This document shows positions 37,889-47,568 of a stretch of 64,000 nt of DNA, in pieces (within the stretch, counting starts at the first letter, position 1; every line of letters starts with the position of its first letter). The notes under the pieces were generated by a model that worked only from the letters and a program-made list of their open reading frames with translations, made no database searches and was not told the DNA's origin. The stretch is from Terasakiella brassicae (GTDB lineage Bacteria > Pseudomonadota > Alphaproteobacteria > Rhodospirillales > Terasakiellaceae), in NCBI RefSeq assembly GCF_014641495.1, contig NZ_BMHV01000006.1, forward strand, positions 102,579 through 166,578. The letters run 5' to 3'. The translations under genes were made by a program, and so were the position numbers.

Positions 37889-39223
37889 TTACATAGTTTG
37901 GGAGCCGCGACCGAATTCCGGATATGCTTCCATACCCAATTCGGCACGATCCAAACCAAGCTCCTCATCTTCAGCGGAGCAACGGATGCCAACTGTTGCT
38001 TTCAACACAGTCCAGACGATAGCAGACGCAACGATTACGAATGCACCGATAGACAGAACGCCGATCGCTTGAGTGACAAATGAGGTATCGGCATTGGTGG
38101 CCGGGACGATCATTGTGCCCCAGATACCGCATGCCAGGTGAGCGGAGATTGCACCGACAACATCGTCGATTTTCAGTTTATCCAGCAGCGGTACAACAAA
38201 GACCACAATGACACCACCGACAGCACCGATCAGGAAGGCCGAAGCCAGCGTTGGTGTATCCGGGCCAGCCGTGATGGAAACCAGACCACCGATGGCACCG
38301 TTGAGTGTCATGGACAGATCGACTTTTTTGTAAATAACTTGTGTCAGAATGGCTGCGGCGATTGTCCCGCCTACGGCTGACATATTGGTGTTGATAAAGA
38401 TGTTGGAAATCGCAATGGCATCCGCTGCAGTCCCAAGGGCGAGTTGTGAGCCACCGTTGAAACCGAACCAGCCGAGCCACAGGATGAATGTACCCAATGT
38501 TGCCAACGGCAGGTTGGAGCCCGGGATCGGAGCAACGCGACCTTCAGCGTCATACTTGCCTTTACGGGCACCCAGGATGATCGCACCAGTCAGTGCACAC
38601 CAGCCACCGGTTGAGTGAACCAGCGTGGAACCTGCGAAATCGGCAAAGCCCATTTCAGACAACCAGCCGCCGCCCCACTGCCATGCAGCGATGACCGGAT
38701 AAATGAAACCGGACAAGACGACAACGAAACCAAGGAACGGCCAGAATTTGATACGTTCAGCTACAGTACCGGAAACAACGGAAGCCGCAGTTGCAACGAA
38801 AACCATTTGGAAGAACCAATCGGAAGAAGAGGCATACCCACCGGAGAAATCCCCGCCAAGTGCAGTTGCGTCATCCGGTCCCCAGATAGAGAAAGACCCG
38901 ATAAAGCCGCCATCAACACCAGCGTACAGCAGGTTGTAGCCAACCAGATAGAACATAAAGCCGGAAACCGCGTAAAGAACGATGTTTTTCAGGCAGATGG
39001 TTGCGGTGTTTTTAGAACGCACAAGGCCGGATTCCAGCATGGCGAAGCCTGCTGCCATAAACATGACGAGGAAGCCGCAAACAAGAAAGAGGAAGGTATT
39101 GAGGATATATTGGACTTCGGTTGTCGGTGCATCTTCAGCCAAGGCTGGTTCGATGGCGACGATCAGCCCCAGCAGGGCGATCCATGAGATTTTGGAGAAT
39201 TTTTTCCACACAGTCATTATCAA
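37889..39223 (-). CDS. amtB: Ammonium transporter AmtB
   Basis: A 444-residue Amt channel with a cleavable-looking N-terminal signal (WIALLGLIVAIEPALA) as in E. coli AmtB, then eleven membrane segments. It has FMAAGFAMLESGLVRSKN, DFAGSTLVHSTGGW, GWFGFNGGSQLALG and AHLACGIWGTM in the expected order. Its start (MIMTVW or MTVW) is 6 bases after the glnK stop, forming the usual glnK-amtB operon in which GlnK blocks the channel when nitrogen is plentiful. Confidence 0.95.
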   Translation of the reverse strand: MIMTVWKKFSKISWIALLGLIVAIEPALAEDAPTTEVQYILNTFLFLVCGFLVMFMAAGFAMLESGLVRSKNTATICLKNIVLYAVSGFMFYLVGYNLLYAGVDGGFIGSFSIWGPDDATALGGDFSGGYASSSDWFFQMVFVATAASVVSGTVAERIKFWPFLGFVVVLSGFIYPVIAAWQWGGGWLSEMGFADFAGSTLVHSTGGWCALTGAIILGARKGKYDAEGRVAPIPGSNLPLATLGTFILWLGWFGFNGGSQLALGTAADAIAISNIFINTNMSAVGGTIAAAILTQVIYKKVDLSMTLNGAIGGLVSITAGPDTPTLASAFLIGAVGGVIVVFVVPLLDKLKIDDVVGAISAHLACGIWGTMIVPATNADTSFVTQAIGVLSIGAFVIVASAIVWTVLKATVGIRCSAEDEELGLDRAELGMEAYPEFGRGSQTM

Positions 39224-39229
39224 AACTCC

Positions 39230-39607
<378 letters not shown>

Positions 39608-39643
39608 TCAAAACAAAAGCTTACATGCTCTTGCCTCTTCTAT

Positions 39644-39660
39644 TACAAGGACCGTGCCAA
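39644..39660 (-). promoter_or_regulatory. Sigma-54-like promoter of glnK-amtB
   Basis: Minus-strand TTGGCACGGTCCTTGTA fits YTGGCACG-N4-TTGCW at every position but one (GT for GC at -12). Spacing between the -24 and -12 elements is exact. It implies RpoN and NtrC control by nitrogen status. Confidence 0.75.
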
Positions 39661-39719
39661 CTTTTAAAAATACATAAAAACAATGACTTAGAATATAAGT
39701 CTAGAAAAATGATGAAATA

Positions 39720-39755
39720 TTGCACAATCTAATTGCCTATAATTTGATCATTATG
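39720..39755 (-). promoter_or_regulatory. Upstream motifs shared with the second amt promoter
   Basis: TTGCACAAT (39720-39728) and TGATCATTATG (39745-39755) lie 60 and 85 bases upstream of the -24 box. Near-identical copies precede the second amt gene. Confidence 0.45.
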
Positions 39756-39875
39756 GCTTGTATGTATAAAATTTAGGCAAATTTTTTGAAGCGTTTGTTT
39801 CAATTAAATATGACAAGCCATTCTCAATTGAATATCCTGTGGTTTCAATCTGAACGTTAAGAGCGCGAACCCAAT

Positions 39876-41102
39876 ATGTCCGATGCATTTAAAGAGCTTT
39901 TCAAGCAAGGTACGAATTATTTCGCGCAAGGCCGATATGAGGAGGCAAAGCGTTTTTTATTGGAAGCCTTGGCCCTTAATCCCTCTCATGCACCGCTGAA
40001 CTATTATCTTGGGACGGTTGCCGAAGAAGAAAAAGATTTTGATCAGGCTGAAACCTATTACGAAAAAGTTCTCGCGTGTGATCCAACCATGCGACAGGCC
40101 TATGTGCAATTGGCGCATGTTCTATTCTTTTTGGGTAAAAAAGAAAAGGCGCTGGTGGTTTTGCGTGCGGCCGAAGAACGCTTTGAAAACAGTCACGATC
40201 TGACCTATATGCGCGGGCAGGTCGCCAGTCAGCTGTTTCCCGGTTGGCATCTGCCCATGTTGGCGGACCAACGCCGCAATGATCTTTATGAGGCAGCGAT
40301 CAATGCGCAAGTTCGTCCCGGTGATGTTGTTTTAGATATCGGTACGGGGTCCGGTTTATTGGCCATGATGGCGGCGCGTGCAGGCGCGGCCCATGTGTAT
40401 GCGTTTGAGGCCCAACCCATGATTGCCCAGTTGGCGCGTGATGTGATTGCACAAAACGGATTGGCAGATAAAATCACGGTTATTGCCAAACATTCAACTC
40501 AGGCAGTGCTGGGCCAAGACCTCCCGCAAAAATGCGATGTGCTGGTGACTGAAATTTTTGATCGTGCCCTTGTTGGCGAAGGGGCCTTACCCAGTATTGC
40601 GCATGCACAGGCGGAATTATTAAAACCGATGGCCCGTGTGGTTCCCCAAGGGGCGCGTTTATATGGGGCGTTAATCGAATGTGATCATTTGCAACGTTTT
40701 CATCATATCGAAACGGTGAATGGCTTTGATCTCAGCGCCATGAATGTCTTATCCCATCCCCTTCTATATAAAGAGGCGTTGTTGGGGCCGCAGGACAGCC
40801 CTTATCATCAGGTTTTAAGTACGCCTTTTTTGGTCAAGGCGTTTGATTTCGAACAACCGCTCTCAACCCGTTTCAATACTCTGGCCACGGTTTCGGTTGT
40901 TAAAGAAGGCCAAGCCGATGCCATCTTATTGTGGTTTGAACTACAATTGAATGCGGAACATGTTTTATCAACCAAAGATCCGGCGCCGGATAGCCATTGG
41001 CGCGAAGCTGCGCAAATTTTATTAAAACGTCCGCAGCTTCAGATGGGGACAACGCTGGATATCAAAACCAGTTACAATGGATATTTTGATTTTCAGCTAT
41101 AA
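39876..41102 (+). CDS. TPR plus protein-arginine-methyltransferase-like protein (PRMT9/PRMT7-like)
   Basis: A 408-residue cytoplasmic protein. Residues 1-105 hold about three TPR repeats (YFAQGRYEEAKRFLLEALALN first). The rest follows the PRMT plan: LPMLADQRRNDLYEAAI at 126-142, motif I VLDIGTGSG at 152-160, YAFEA at 175-179, the double-E loop TEIFDRALVGEGALP at 225-239 with Glu226 and Glu235, then RLYGALIECDHLQR, and HW at 374-375 in the position of the THW loop. PRMTs methylate arginine side chains and are mainly eukaryotic; PRMT9 also has N-terminal TPRs. No bacterial substrate is suggested. Annotation pipelines might call it an L11 methyltransferase-like protein. Confidence 0.75.
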   Translation: MSDAFKELFKQGTNYFAQGRYEEAKRFLLEALALNPSHAPLNYYLGTVAEEEKDFDQAETYYEKVLACDPTMRQAYVQLAHVLFFLGKKEKALVVLRAAEERFENSHDLTYMRGQVASQLFPGWHLPMLADQRRNDLYEAAINAQVRPGDVVLDIGTGSGLLAMMAARAGAAHVYAFEAQPMIAQLARDVIAQNGLADKITVIAKHSTQAVLGQDLPQKCDVLVTEIFDRALVGEGALPSIAHAQAELLKPMARVVPQGARLYGALIECDHLQRFHHIETVNGFDLSAMNVLSHPLLYKEALLGPQDSPYHQVLSTPFLVKAFDFEQPLSTRFNTLATVSVVKEGQADAILLWFELQLNAEHVLSTKDPAPDSHWREAAQILLKRPQLQMGTTLDIKTSYNGYFDFQL

Positions 41103-41183
41103 GATGAACCATTCCAAACTAGACATTGATGGAAAAAAATCCCATAAGTTTGGAACGGTTTGAGCGACAAAAAAAGGATTCCC

Positions 41184-42404
41184 ATGTCACAACATCTGAA
41201 AACGGACGTTCTGATTGTCGGCGGCGGATTGGTTGGCGCTCTGGCGGCTTGTGCGTTGGCGCGCGGCGGGGTCGATGTGGTGGTTGTCGATGCCGATGAC
41301 CCGAAAACCCTGCTGAATGCCCAATATGATGGTCGATGTTCAGCGATTGCCCGCTCCGTTCACAACGCCTTTGTCGCCCTTGGTTTATGGGAACATATGG
41401 AAGCCGAAGCCGGTGTTATTGAAGATATCCGTGTGACCGATGGTCAATCCCCGCTATTTTTGCATTTTGACTCCCTTGATCTGGTTGGGGTGCCGTTCGG
41501 TTATATGCTGGAAAACCGCACGGTACGCAACGCCCTGTTAAAAGTCGTACCAAAAATGGATCATGCGACCTATCTGGCCCCGATGCGTGTGGAAAAGCTG
41601 GAACGCAGTGCGGCCAAGGTTGATGCGGTTTTAAGTGATGGCACAACGCTTGAGGCAAAATTGGTTGTCGGTGCCGATGGGCGCGGGTCGTGGGTACGGC
41701 GCAGTGCCAATATTGATCTGACGAAATGGTCCTATGATCAAACCGCGATTGTGACAACGGTGGAGACGGAAAAACCGCATTTGAATGTGGCACAGGAACA
41801 TTTTCTGCCTTCCGGCCCGTTTGCCATTTTGCCGATGCCGGGCCATCGTAGCTCAATCGTCTGGACGGAAACCAGCCGCAATGCCCCGGTGATGATGGGC
41901 TTGAGCGAAGAAGATTTTCAGGCAGAACTGGCAGAACGTTTCAGTGATTATCTGGGCGAGGTCAAAGTGGTGGGGCCGCGCTGGTCTTATCCATTAACCC
42001 TGCAATTTGCCAAACGATCCATTGATCAACGTCTTGTTTTGGTGGGTGATGCCTCTCATGGTATGCATCCGGTAGCGGGACAAGGATTCAATATGGGCGC
42101 GCGTGATGCTTGCGCGTTGGCTGAATTGATTATTGAAACAAAAAAACTGGGTCTGGATATTGGCGCGGGTCGTGTGTTGGATGATTATGATCGCTGGCGC
42201 CATTTTGATAATCACCTGATGCTGGCCTCAACAGATGCGCTTGTGAAGTTATTTTCAAACAATATCGGTCCGGTGCGTTTTGTGCGCGATATTGGGCTGG
42301 CCTTGGTGGAGCAAATGCCCTTTGCCAAAAAATTCTTTACCCGTTCTGCCATGGGTTTGGTCGGGGAATTACCGCAGATCATGCAAGAGCGTGAGGCCGG
42401 ATAA
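41184..42404 (+). CDS. UbiH/COQ6-family FAD-dependent monooxygenase
   Basis: A 406-residue flavoprotein hydroxylase of the ubiquinone pathway. It has the N-terminal ADP-binding LIVGGGLVGALAACAL, VVGADGRGSWVRR near residue 165, and LVGDASHGMHPVAGQGFNMGARD near 285, the family hallmarks. It hydroxylates the benzoquinone ring; which carbon is modified cannot be told from sequence. ATG 41184 is chosen because AAAGGA lies 5 bases ahead; the frame can be read from TTG 41160. It follows the methyltransferase gene by 81 bases and overlaps asnB by one base (TAATG). Confidence 0.9.
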   Translation: MSQHLKTDVLIVGGGLVGALAACALARGGVDVVVVDADDPKTLLNAQYDGRCSAIARSVHNAFVALGLWEHMEAEAGVIEDIRVTDGQSPLFLHFDSLDLVGVPFGYMLENRTVRNALLKVVPKMDHATYLAPMRVEKLERSAAKVDAVLSDGTTLEAKLVVGADGRGSWVRRSANIDLTKWSYDQTAIVTTVETEKPHLNVAQEHFLPSGPFAILPMPGHRSSIVWTETSRNAPVMMGLSEEDFQAELAERFSDYLGEVKVVGPRWSYPLTLQFAKRSIDQRLVLVGDASHGMHPVAGQGFNMGARDACALAELIIETKKLGLDIGAGRVLDDYDRWRHFDNHLMLASTDALVKLFSNNIGPVRFVRDIGLALVEQMPFAKKFFTRSAMGLVGELPQIMQEREAG

Positions 42405-44317
42405 TGTGCGGCATTGCCGGATTTTTCACCCCTGATGCGGTTGTTACACCAGAAGAAACCTTTGCCTTGGCGCAAAAAATGGGGCAGTCGCTTTATCATC
42501 GCGGCCCTGATGGCGGGGACAGTTGGATAGATGCCTCCTGTGGTTTGGGGTTGGCCCATCGTCGTCTTGCCATTATTGATTTAAGCGAAGCCGGGCACCA
42601 GCCCATGACATCCCATGATGGGCGCTTTGTCATGGTTTATAATGGTGAAGTCTATAACGCCGATGATTTGCGTCCCGAACTGGAAGCCCAAGGCCATCAA
42701 TTTAATGGTCATTCCGATAGCGAAGTGATCTTGAATGGTTTTGCCCAATGGGGAATTGAGACTACGGTAAAGCGCTTGATCGGTATGTTTGCCATTGCCT
42801 TGTGGGATAAGCGCGAACAGGGTCTGTATCTGATCCGGGATCGTTTGGGGATTAAGCCGCTTTATTGGTATTTAAACGATAAAACCCTGTTGTTTGCGTC
42901 CGAACTTAAGGCCTTTCATCAGCATCCGGCGTTTGAAAAAAAGATAGATCGCCAATCGGTGAGTTCCTATTTGCGCCATAACTGCATTCCCGCACCTTAC
43001 AGCATCTATGAAAAGACGCAGAAATTAAGGGCCGGGCATATTCTGCGCCTTGATCGTGATTTCAATCCTTCAATCCGGGCTTTCTGGTCTATGGATGATG
43101 TGGTGAGCCAAGGTCAAACGGATATGAGCCGTGCTGAAGCGGTTGAAGAATTGGAAAAACTGGCCCGTGATGCGGTCAAACGGCGCATGGTTTCCGATGT
43201 ACCGTTGGGGGCATTTTTATCCGGCGGGATTGATTCTTCTTTGGTGGCGGCCTTGATGCAGGCGCAATCCAAAAATCCGGTCAAAACGTTTTCTATTGGG
43301 TTTGAAGACCAAGGTTATAACGAAGCTGTCCATGCCGGCGAAGTTGCCAGACATTTGGGCACGGATCATACCGAATTGTACGTGACACCGACAGAGGCAC
43401 GTGATGTTATCCCATCCCTGCCCGATTATTATGATGAACCCTTTGCTGATTCTTCGCAAATTCCGACATATCTGGTGTCAAAAATGACGCGTGATCATGT
43501 CACGGTGGCCTTATCCGGGGATGGCGGGGATGAATTGTTTGGCGGCTATAACCGCTATTTTCTGGCACAAAAATATGCCAAGACGATTTTTGCCCTGCCT
43601 GCAATGGTGCGCAAAATCGCGGCCGGGACGTTAAACGCGCTGCCGCCAGCCTTTTGGGACGGGATGTTTAATTTTGTTCCCAAATCAAAACGACCAGCGC
43701 AGCCGAGCAATAAGGTCCAGAAACTAGCCGGATTGTTAGATGGTGATCTGGACGACCTTTACCCCCATTTGGTCAGCCATTGGGGGGAACCGGACAGGCT
43801 GGTCAGGGGCGCAACAGAACGCCGTGACGGCCCGATCTGGTCTGAGTGTAGTAAAAGCCTTGTGCCTGACCTGATTGAACGGATGCAATATCTGGATGTT
43901 CTGACTTACTTACCCGATGATATTTTGACCAAAGTGGATCGGGCGAGTATGGCGGTTTCATTGGAAGCGCGCGTTCCATTGCTGGACCATCGTCTTGTGG
44001 AATTTGCCTGGCGTTTGCCAAAAGATTTTAAAATCCATGATGGACAGGGTAAATGGATTTTGCGTCAGGTTCTTTATAAATATGTCCCGAAAGAATTGAT
44101 CGAACGCCCGAAAATGGGCTTCGGCGTTCCCATTGATCAATGGCTGCGCGGTCCCCTCAAGGACTGGGCGGGCGATTTGTTACATATGGATAATGATTTA
44201 CTGGATAACGAGCTTATCTTGCAAAAATGGCAGGAACATCAAAGTGGTCAGCAGAATTGGCAATATCACCTGTGGGATATTTTGATGTTACAAAGCTGGT
44301 GTGCGCGCTGGAAATAA
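42404..44317 (+). CDS. asnB: Glutamine-hydrolysing asparagine synthetase
   Basis: A 637-residue enzyme. MCGIAGFF gives the N-terminal Cys2 nucleophile of the glutaminase domain, with YNGEVYNADDL following. The synthetase domain has FLSGGIDSSLVAALM near residue 270 (PP-loop), GDGGDELFGGYNRYF, and a late YLPDDILTKVDRASMAVSLEARVP. This long form is common both as housekeeping AsnB and in surface-polysaccharide clusters. It is translationally coupled to the Ubi hydroxylase, an unusual partner. Confidence 0.93.
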   Translation: MCGIAGFFTPDAVVTPEETFALAQKMGQSLYHRGPDGGDSWIDASCGLGLAHRRLAIIDLSEAGHQPMTSHDGRFVMVYNGEVYNADDLRPELEAQGHQFNGHSDSEVILNGFAQWGIETTVKRLIGMFAIALWDKREQGLYLIRDRLGIKPLYWYLNDKTLLFASELKAFHQHPAFEKKIDRQSVSSYLRHNCIPAPYSIYEKTQKLRAGHILRLDRDFNPSIRAFWSMDDVVSQGQTDMSRAEAVEELEKLARDAVKRRMVSDVPLGAFLSGGIDSSLVAALMQAQSKNPVKTFSIGFEDQGYNEAVHAGEVARHLGTDHTELYVTPTEARDVIPSLPDYYDEPFADSSQIPTYLVSKMTRDHVTVALSGDGGDELFGGYNRYFLAQKYAKTIFALPAMVRKIAAGTLNALPPAFWDGMFNFVPKSKRPAQPSNKVQKLAGLLDGDLDDLYPHLVSHWGEPDRLVRGATERRDGPIWSECSKSLVPDLIERMQYLDVLTYLPDDILTKVDRASMAVSLEARVPLLDHRLVEFAWRLPKDFKIHDGQGKWILRQVLYKYVPKELIERPKMGFGVPIDQWLRGPLKDWAGDLLHMDNDLLDNELILQKWQEHQSGQQNWQYHLWDILMLQSWCARWK

Positions 44318-44343
44318 TATATTCCAGCGCTTTTTGTCGTGAC

Positions 44344-44682
44344 TTACCCGCGTTTTAGATAGTTTGGCGTATCCATATCAATGGGTAGGATGCTGATGGC
44401 GACATCGTCATCGACCAGATTGGCGATACGGTCAAAAACGCATTTTGTCATATGTTGTTTTTGGTCGTCGGTGCGCCCGACAAACAGTTTAAAATCCACA
44501 TGGACAAATAAGGTATCACCGCCGCCTGTGATAAAATGTTCCACCGGCAAGGCGCGGGCCTTAATGGCAGCAGGCGTAAAAAGACCTGACTCATCAGCAC
44601 CATTCCAGACTTCTTGTACTAAATTCTGGATATCGATTTTCTTTTCCAATAGTTTTGCGTATGAAACGACCAAATGCGGCAT
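44344..44682 (-). CDS. CHMI-like isomerase (5-carboxymethyl-2-hydroxymuconate isomerase family)
   Basis: A 112-residue protein of the tautomerase superfamily. The mature N-terminus would be Pro2 (MPHLVVSYAKLLE), the catalytic base of these enzymes. GLFTPAAIKARALPVEHF and FVHVDFKLFVGRT match the CHMI/HpaF pattern. In HpaF the reaction belongs to homoprotocatechuate breakdown, but no other such genes are near, so its substrate here is open. ATG 44682 is used; 25 upstream codons would overlap the end of hisE. Last gene of the his cluster. Confidence 0.8.
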   Translation of the reverse strand: MPHLVVSYAKLLEKKIDIQNLVQEVWNGADESGLFTPAAIKARALPVEHFITGGGDTLFVHVDFKLFVGRTDDQKQHMTKCVFDRIANLVDDDVAISILPIDMDTPNYLKRG

Positions 44683-44698
44683 GGGGGACTTCCTTATT

Positions 44699-45025
44699 TT
44701 ATGTTTCGGTTCGTGCGGCTTTTTCGTCCAGACCGGAAATACCTTCACGTTTGGCAAGTTCGGCCCAAATTTCTTCAGGTTTCACACCCGTTTCCGCCCA
44801 AAGAACCAGAAGATGGTAAAACAGATCGGCACTTTCTGAAACAAGTTTATCATTGCCTTCGCTCAGGGCGGCGATCACACATTCCACGCCTTCTTCCCCG
44901 ACTTTTTGGGCGATTTTATTGCGCCCTTTGGCAAAGAGTTTGGCGGTATAAGATTGGCTGGGGTCCGCCCCTTTGCGTGCGGCAATGGTTTGATAAAGCT
45001 GGTCAAGTACGGTTGCGTTTGTCAT
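44699..45025 (-). CDS. hisE: Phosphoribosyl-ATP pyrophosphatase
   Basis: A 108-residue MazG-like enzyme for the second step of histidine synthesis. The metal-binding helices are visible as [14 protein letters not shown] and [15 protein letters not shown], which give the E-x2-E...E-x2-D pattern. It stands alone rather than fused to HisI. Its start overlaps the hisF stop by four bases, so the two are coupled. Confidence 0.94.
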   Translation of the reverse strand: MTNATVLDQLYQTIAARKGADPSQSYTAKLFAKGRNKIAQKVGEEGVECVIAALSEGNDKLVSESADLFYHLLVLWAETGVKPEEIWAELAKREGISGLDEKAARTET

Positions 45026-45786
45026 TGGTCCAACCTCACCGCAATACCGGCTTTTGCCATATGTTCCTTGGCTTCACGGATTGTATAGGTCCCAAAATGG
45101 AAGATGGAAGCGGCAAGAACGGCTGAAGCATGGCCTTCTGTCACCCCTTCGACCAAGTGATCCAGATTACCAACACCGCCAGAAGCAATGACTGGAATGC
45201 GTACCGCATCCGCAATGGCGCGTGTCAGTTCCAGATTGAAACCGATTTTCGTGCCATCACGATCCATTGAGGTCAGCAGGATTTCCCCTGCCCCATAGGC
45301 TTCCATCTTTTTGGCCCATTCCACCGCATCGATACCGGTTTCCTTGCGTCCACCGTGGGTGAAAATTTCAAATTTATTCGGCCCGACAGATTTGGCATCA
45401 ATGGCAACGACGATACATTGTGCACCAAACTTTTCCGAGGCTTCTTTCACAAATTCAGGTCGCGTGACAGCTGCGGAGTTAATTGAGACTTTATCGGCGC
45501 CTGCCAACAACAGTTTGCGGATATCATCCACAGTGCGCACCCCGCCGCCAACGGTCAAAGGCATAAAACATTGTTCAGCGGTACGACGAACCACATCATA
45601 AATGGTGTCGCGATTTTCATGTGTGGCGGTGATATCCAGAAAAGTCAGTTCATCCGCCCCGGCAGCGTCATAGACCTTGGCTTGTTCCACCGGATCACCG
45701 GCATCGATTAAATCAACGAAATTAACGCCCTTGACCACACGTCCGTTTGCCACATCCAGACAGGGGATAATTCTTACTTTCAGCAT
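45022..45786 (-). CDS. hisF: Imidazole glycerol phosphate synthase, cyclase subunit
   Basis: A 254-residue (beta/alpha)8 barrel that closes the imidazole ring with ammonia from HisH. It opens [21 protein letters not shown], with the catalytic Asp11 in CLD. It carries the two half-barrel phosphate sites GGGVRT and ASGGVG, and [11 protein letters not shown]. It lies between hisA and hisE in the conserved hisH-hisA-hisF-hisE order. Confidence 0.97.
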   Translation of the reverse strand: MLKVRIIPCLDVANGRVVKGVNFVDLIDAGDPVEQAKVYDAAGADELTFLDITATHENRDTIYDVVRRTAEQCFMPLTVGGGVRTVDDIRKLLLAGADKVSINSAAVTRPEFVKEASEKFGAQCIVVAIDAKSVGPNKFEIFTHGGRKETGIDAVEWAKKMEAYGAGEILLTSMDRDGTKIGFNLELTRAIADAVRIPVIASGGVGNLDHLVEGVTEGHASAVLAASIFHFGTYTIREAKEHMAKAGIAVRLDQ

Positions 45787-45795
45787 GGTTTTCCC

Positions 45796-46527
45796 CTAGC
45801 CTTTCAATACTTTCATGGCTTCTGCCACATTAATTTTCCCATCGTAAATGGCCCGACCGGAAATGGCCCCGTCCAGATTGGCAACACCTTTTTCCTTGAT
45901 GGTGTTAATATCATCCATCGAAGAGACCCCGCCGGACAGAATAACCGGTGTGGAAATAGCAGCGGCCAGTTCGTTTGTGGCTTCAAGGTTTGGCCCCTGC
46001 ATGGCCCCGTCCCGGCTGATATCGGTGAAGATGATGGCTGCAACCCCGGCATCTTCAAATTTCAGGGCAAGGTCCAATGTTTTGACTTCGGAAACTTCTG
46101 CCCAGCCTTCAACGGCAACATAGCCATCGCGTGCATCAATACCGACGGCAACCTGACCGGGGAAACGTTTGCAGGCTTCAATAACAAAATCGGGATCACG
46201 CAGGGCAATGGTGCCTAAAATCACCCGGCTGATCCCCAGATCGAGCCAGCGTTTTATCGTCTCAAATGTACGAATGCCGCCACCCAACTGAGTTTGGGCT
46301 TTGCCGTCAACGGCGGTGACGATCTGGATGACGGCGTCTTCGTTAACTGGTTTGCCTTCAAACGCGCCGTTGAGATCAACAATATGAACCCATTCACATC
46401 CGTCTTTGACAAACTGGGCGGCTTGTGCGCCGGGGTCGTCGTTAAAAACGGTTGCCGCATCCATTTCGCCACGCAGAAGGCGGACGCAATTGCCGTCTTT
46501 CAGGTCGATTGCAGGATAAAGGTTCAT
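45796..46527 (-). CDS. hisA: ProFAR isomerase
   Basis: A 243-residue (beta/alpha)8 isomerase converting ProFAR to PRFAR. It has [19 protein letters not shown] with the catalytic Asp8, [12 protein letters not shown] and [12 protein letters not shown] (phosphate loops), and [14 protein letters not shown] with the second catalytic Asp. It follows hisH by one base and precedes hisF by 9. Confidence 0.97.
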   Translation of the reverse strand: MNLYPAIDLKDGNCVRLLRGEMDAATVFNDDPGAQAAQFVKDGCEWVHIVDLNGAFEGKPVNEDAVIQIVTAVDGKAQTQLGGGIRTFETIKRWLDLGISRVILGTIALRDPDFVIEACKRFPGQVAVGIDARDGYVAVEGWAEVSEVKTLDLALKFEDAGVAAIIFTDISRDGAMQGPNLEATNELAAAISTPVILSGGVSSMDDINTIKEKGVANLDGAISGRAIYDGKINVAEAMKVLKG

Positions 46528-46528
46528 C

Positions 46529-47170
46529 TCAGGGTTTCCACTTCAAGAAATTGGTAATGACTTTCAGGCCGATGGCTTGGCTTTTTTCCGGGTGGAACTG
46601 GGTGCCCACCATATTGTCCTTGCCGACAACAGCCGTGACATCACCGCCATATCCAACAGTTGCCAGTTGGTGCGCCGGATTTGCCGTTTTAAATTGATAA
46701 GAGTGTACAAAATAGACATTCGCATGCGGCAAATCGGCCAGCAGCGGGTGGCAGTTGTCTTCAAAGCTGAGTTCGTTCCAGCCCATGTGCGGGATTTTCA
46801 AACTTTGATCGTCCGGTTCAATGGCGACGACTTCGCCGTCGATCCAGCCAAGGCCGTCATAAGTGCCATGTTCCAGCCCGCGCGTTGCCATCAATTGCAT
46901 ACCAACGCAGATCCCCATAAACGGTTTTCCCTGTTGGTGGACGGCTTCGTTTAATGCGTCCAGCATACCATCAAGTTTGCGCAAACCTTGGGCGCAATCC
47001 CCAAAGGCACCGACACCCGGCAGGACCACGCGGTCTGCGTTGCGGACATCGTCGGGGTTATTGGAAACCAACACATCAAGGCCAAGGCCAGCCTCGCGTG
47101 CAGCACGTTCAAAGGATTTTTCAGCCGAGCGCAGATTGCCCGACCCATAATCAATAATGACAACAGACAT
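46529..47170 (-). CDS. hisH: Imidazole glycerol phosphate synthase, glutaminase subunit
   Basis: A 213-residue class-I glutamine amidotransferase. It starts [17 protein letters not shown], has [16 protein letters not shown] and [16 protein letters not shown] with the nucleophile Cys, and ends with [14 protein letters not shown] carrying the catalytic His-x-Glu. It feeds ammonia to HisF. First of the core his genes after the DUF2628/GST insertion. Confidence 0.97.
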   Translation of the reverse strand: MSVVIIDYGSGNLRSAEKSFERAAREAGLGLDVLVSNNPDDVRNADRVVLPGVGAFGDCAQGLRKLDGMLDALNEAVHQQGKPFMGICVGMQLMATRGLEHGTYDGLGWIDGEVVAIEPDDQSLKIPHMGWNELSFEDNCHPLLADLPHANVYFVHSYQFKTANPAHQLATVGYGGDVTAVVGKDNMVGTQFHPEKSQAIGLKVITNFLKWKP

Positions 47171-47190
47171 GATCGTCTTTTAGCCCATTT

Positions 47191-47565
47191 CTATTCTGTT
47201 TGAAGTGTGGCGATATAGCTGCGTAATGCATGATCGTACGAAACGCCGCTGACCACATCTTCTTCCACAAAGCCACGCCGTTTTAATGTCCAGCGCGCCA
47301 GATCGTTAGCATATACACCTACCAACAGATTGAAAGCGATATTGACCACAGCTTGCCCGAAAAGATCAAGCCCAAACAGGCCCAAAAGCAAACTAATCAC
47401 GATGGAAACACCGAAAATTCCGGCACTGACCCACCAATAGCCTTTGACTAGTGACCAGAGCACGGAAAAGATAAAAGCGGCCCAGTTAAAGCCTTCTTTG
47501 ACAAGGCGGATATCAGGGGCCGGATCGATGCCGTATTTTTGAATGTGGACGGTGTAAAGCTTCAT
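47191..47565 (-). CDS. DUF2628 membrane protein
   Basis: A 124-residue protein with two or three hydrophobic segments (WAAFIFSVLWSLVKGYWWVSAGIFGVSI...). A cytosolic start KLYTVHIQKYG resembles DUF2628 proteins, which alphaproteobacteria often carry between hisH and the rest of the his operon. Its role is unknown. It sits 3 bases from the GST gene and 20 before hisH, so it is part of the transcript. Confidence 0.75.
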   Translation of the reverse strand: MKLYTVHIQKYGIDPAPDIRLVKEGFNWAAFIFSVLWSLVKGYWWVSAGIFGVSIVISLLLGLFGLDLFGQAVVNIAFNLLVGVYANDLARWTLKRRGFVEEDVVSGVSYDHALRSYIATLQTE

Positions 47566-47568
47566 GGC

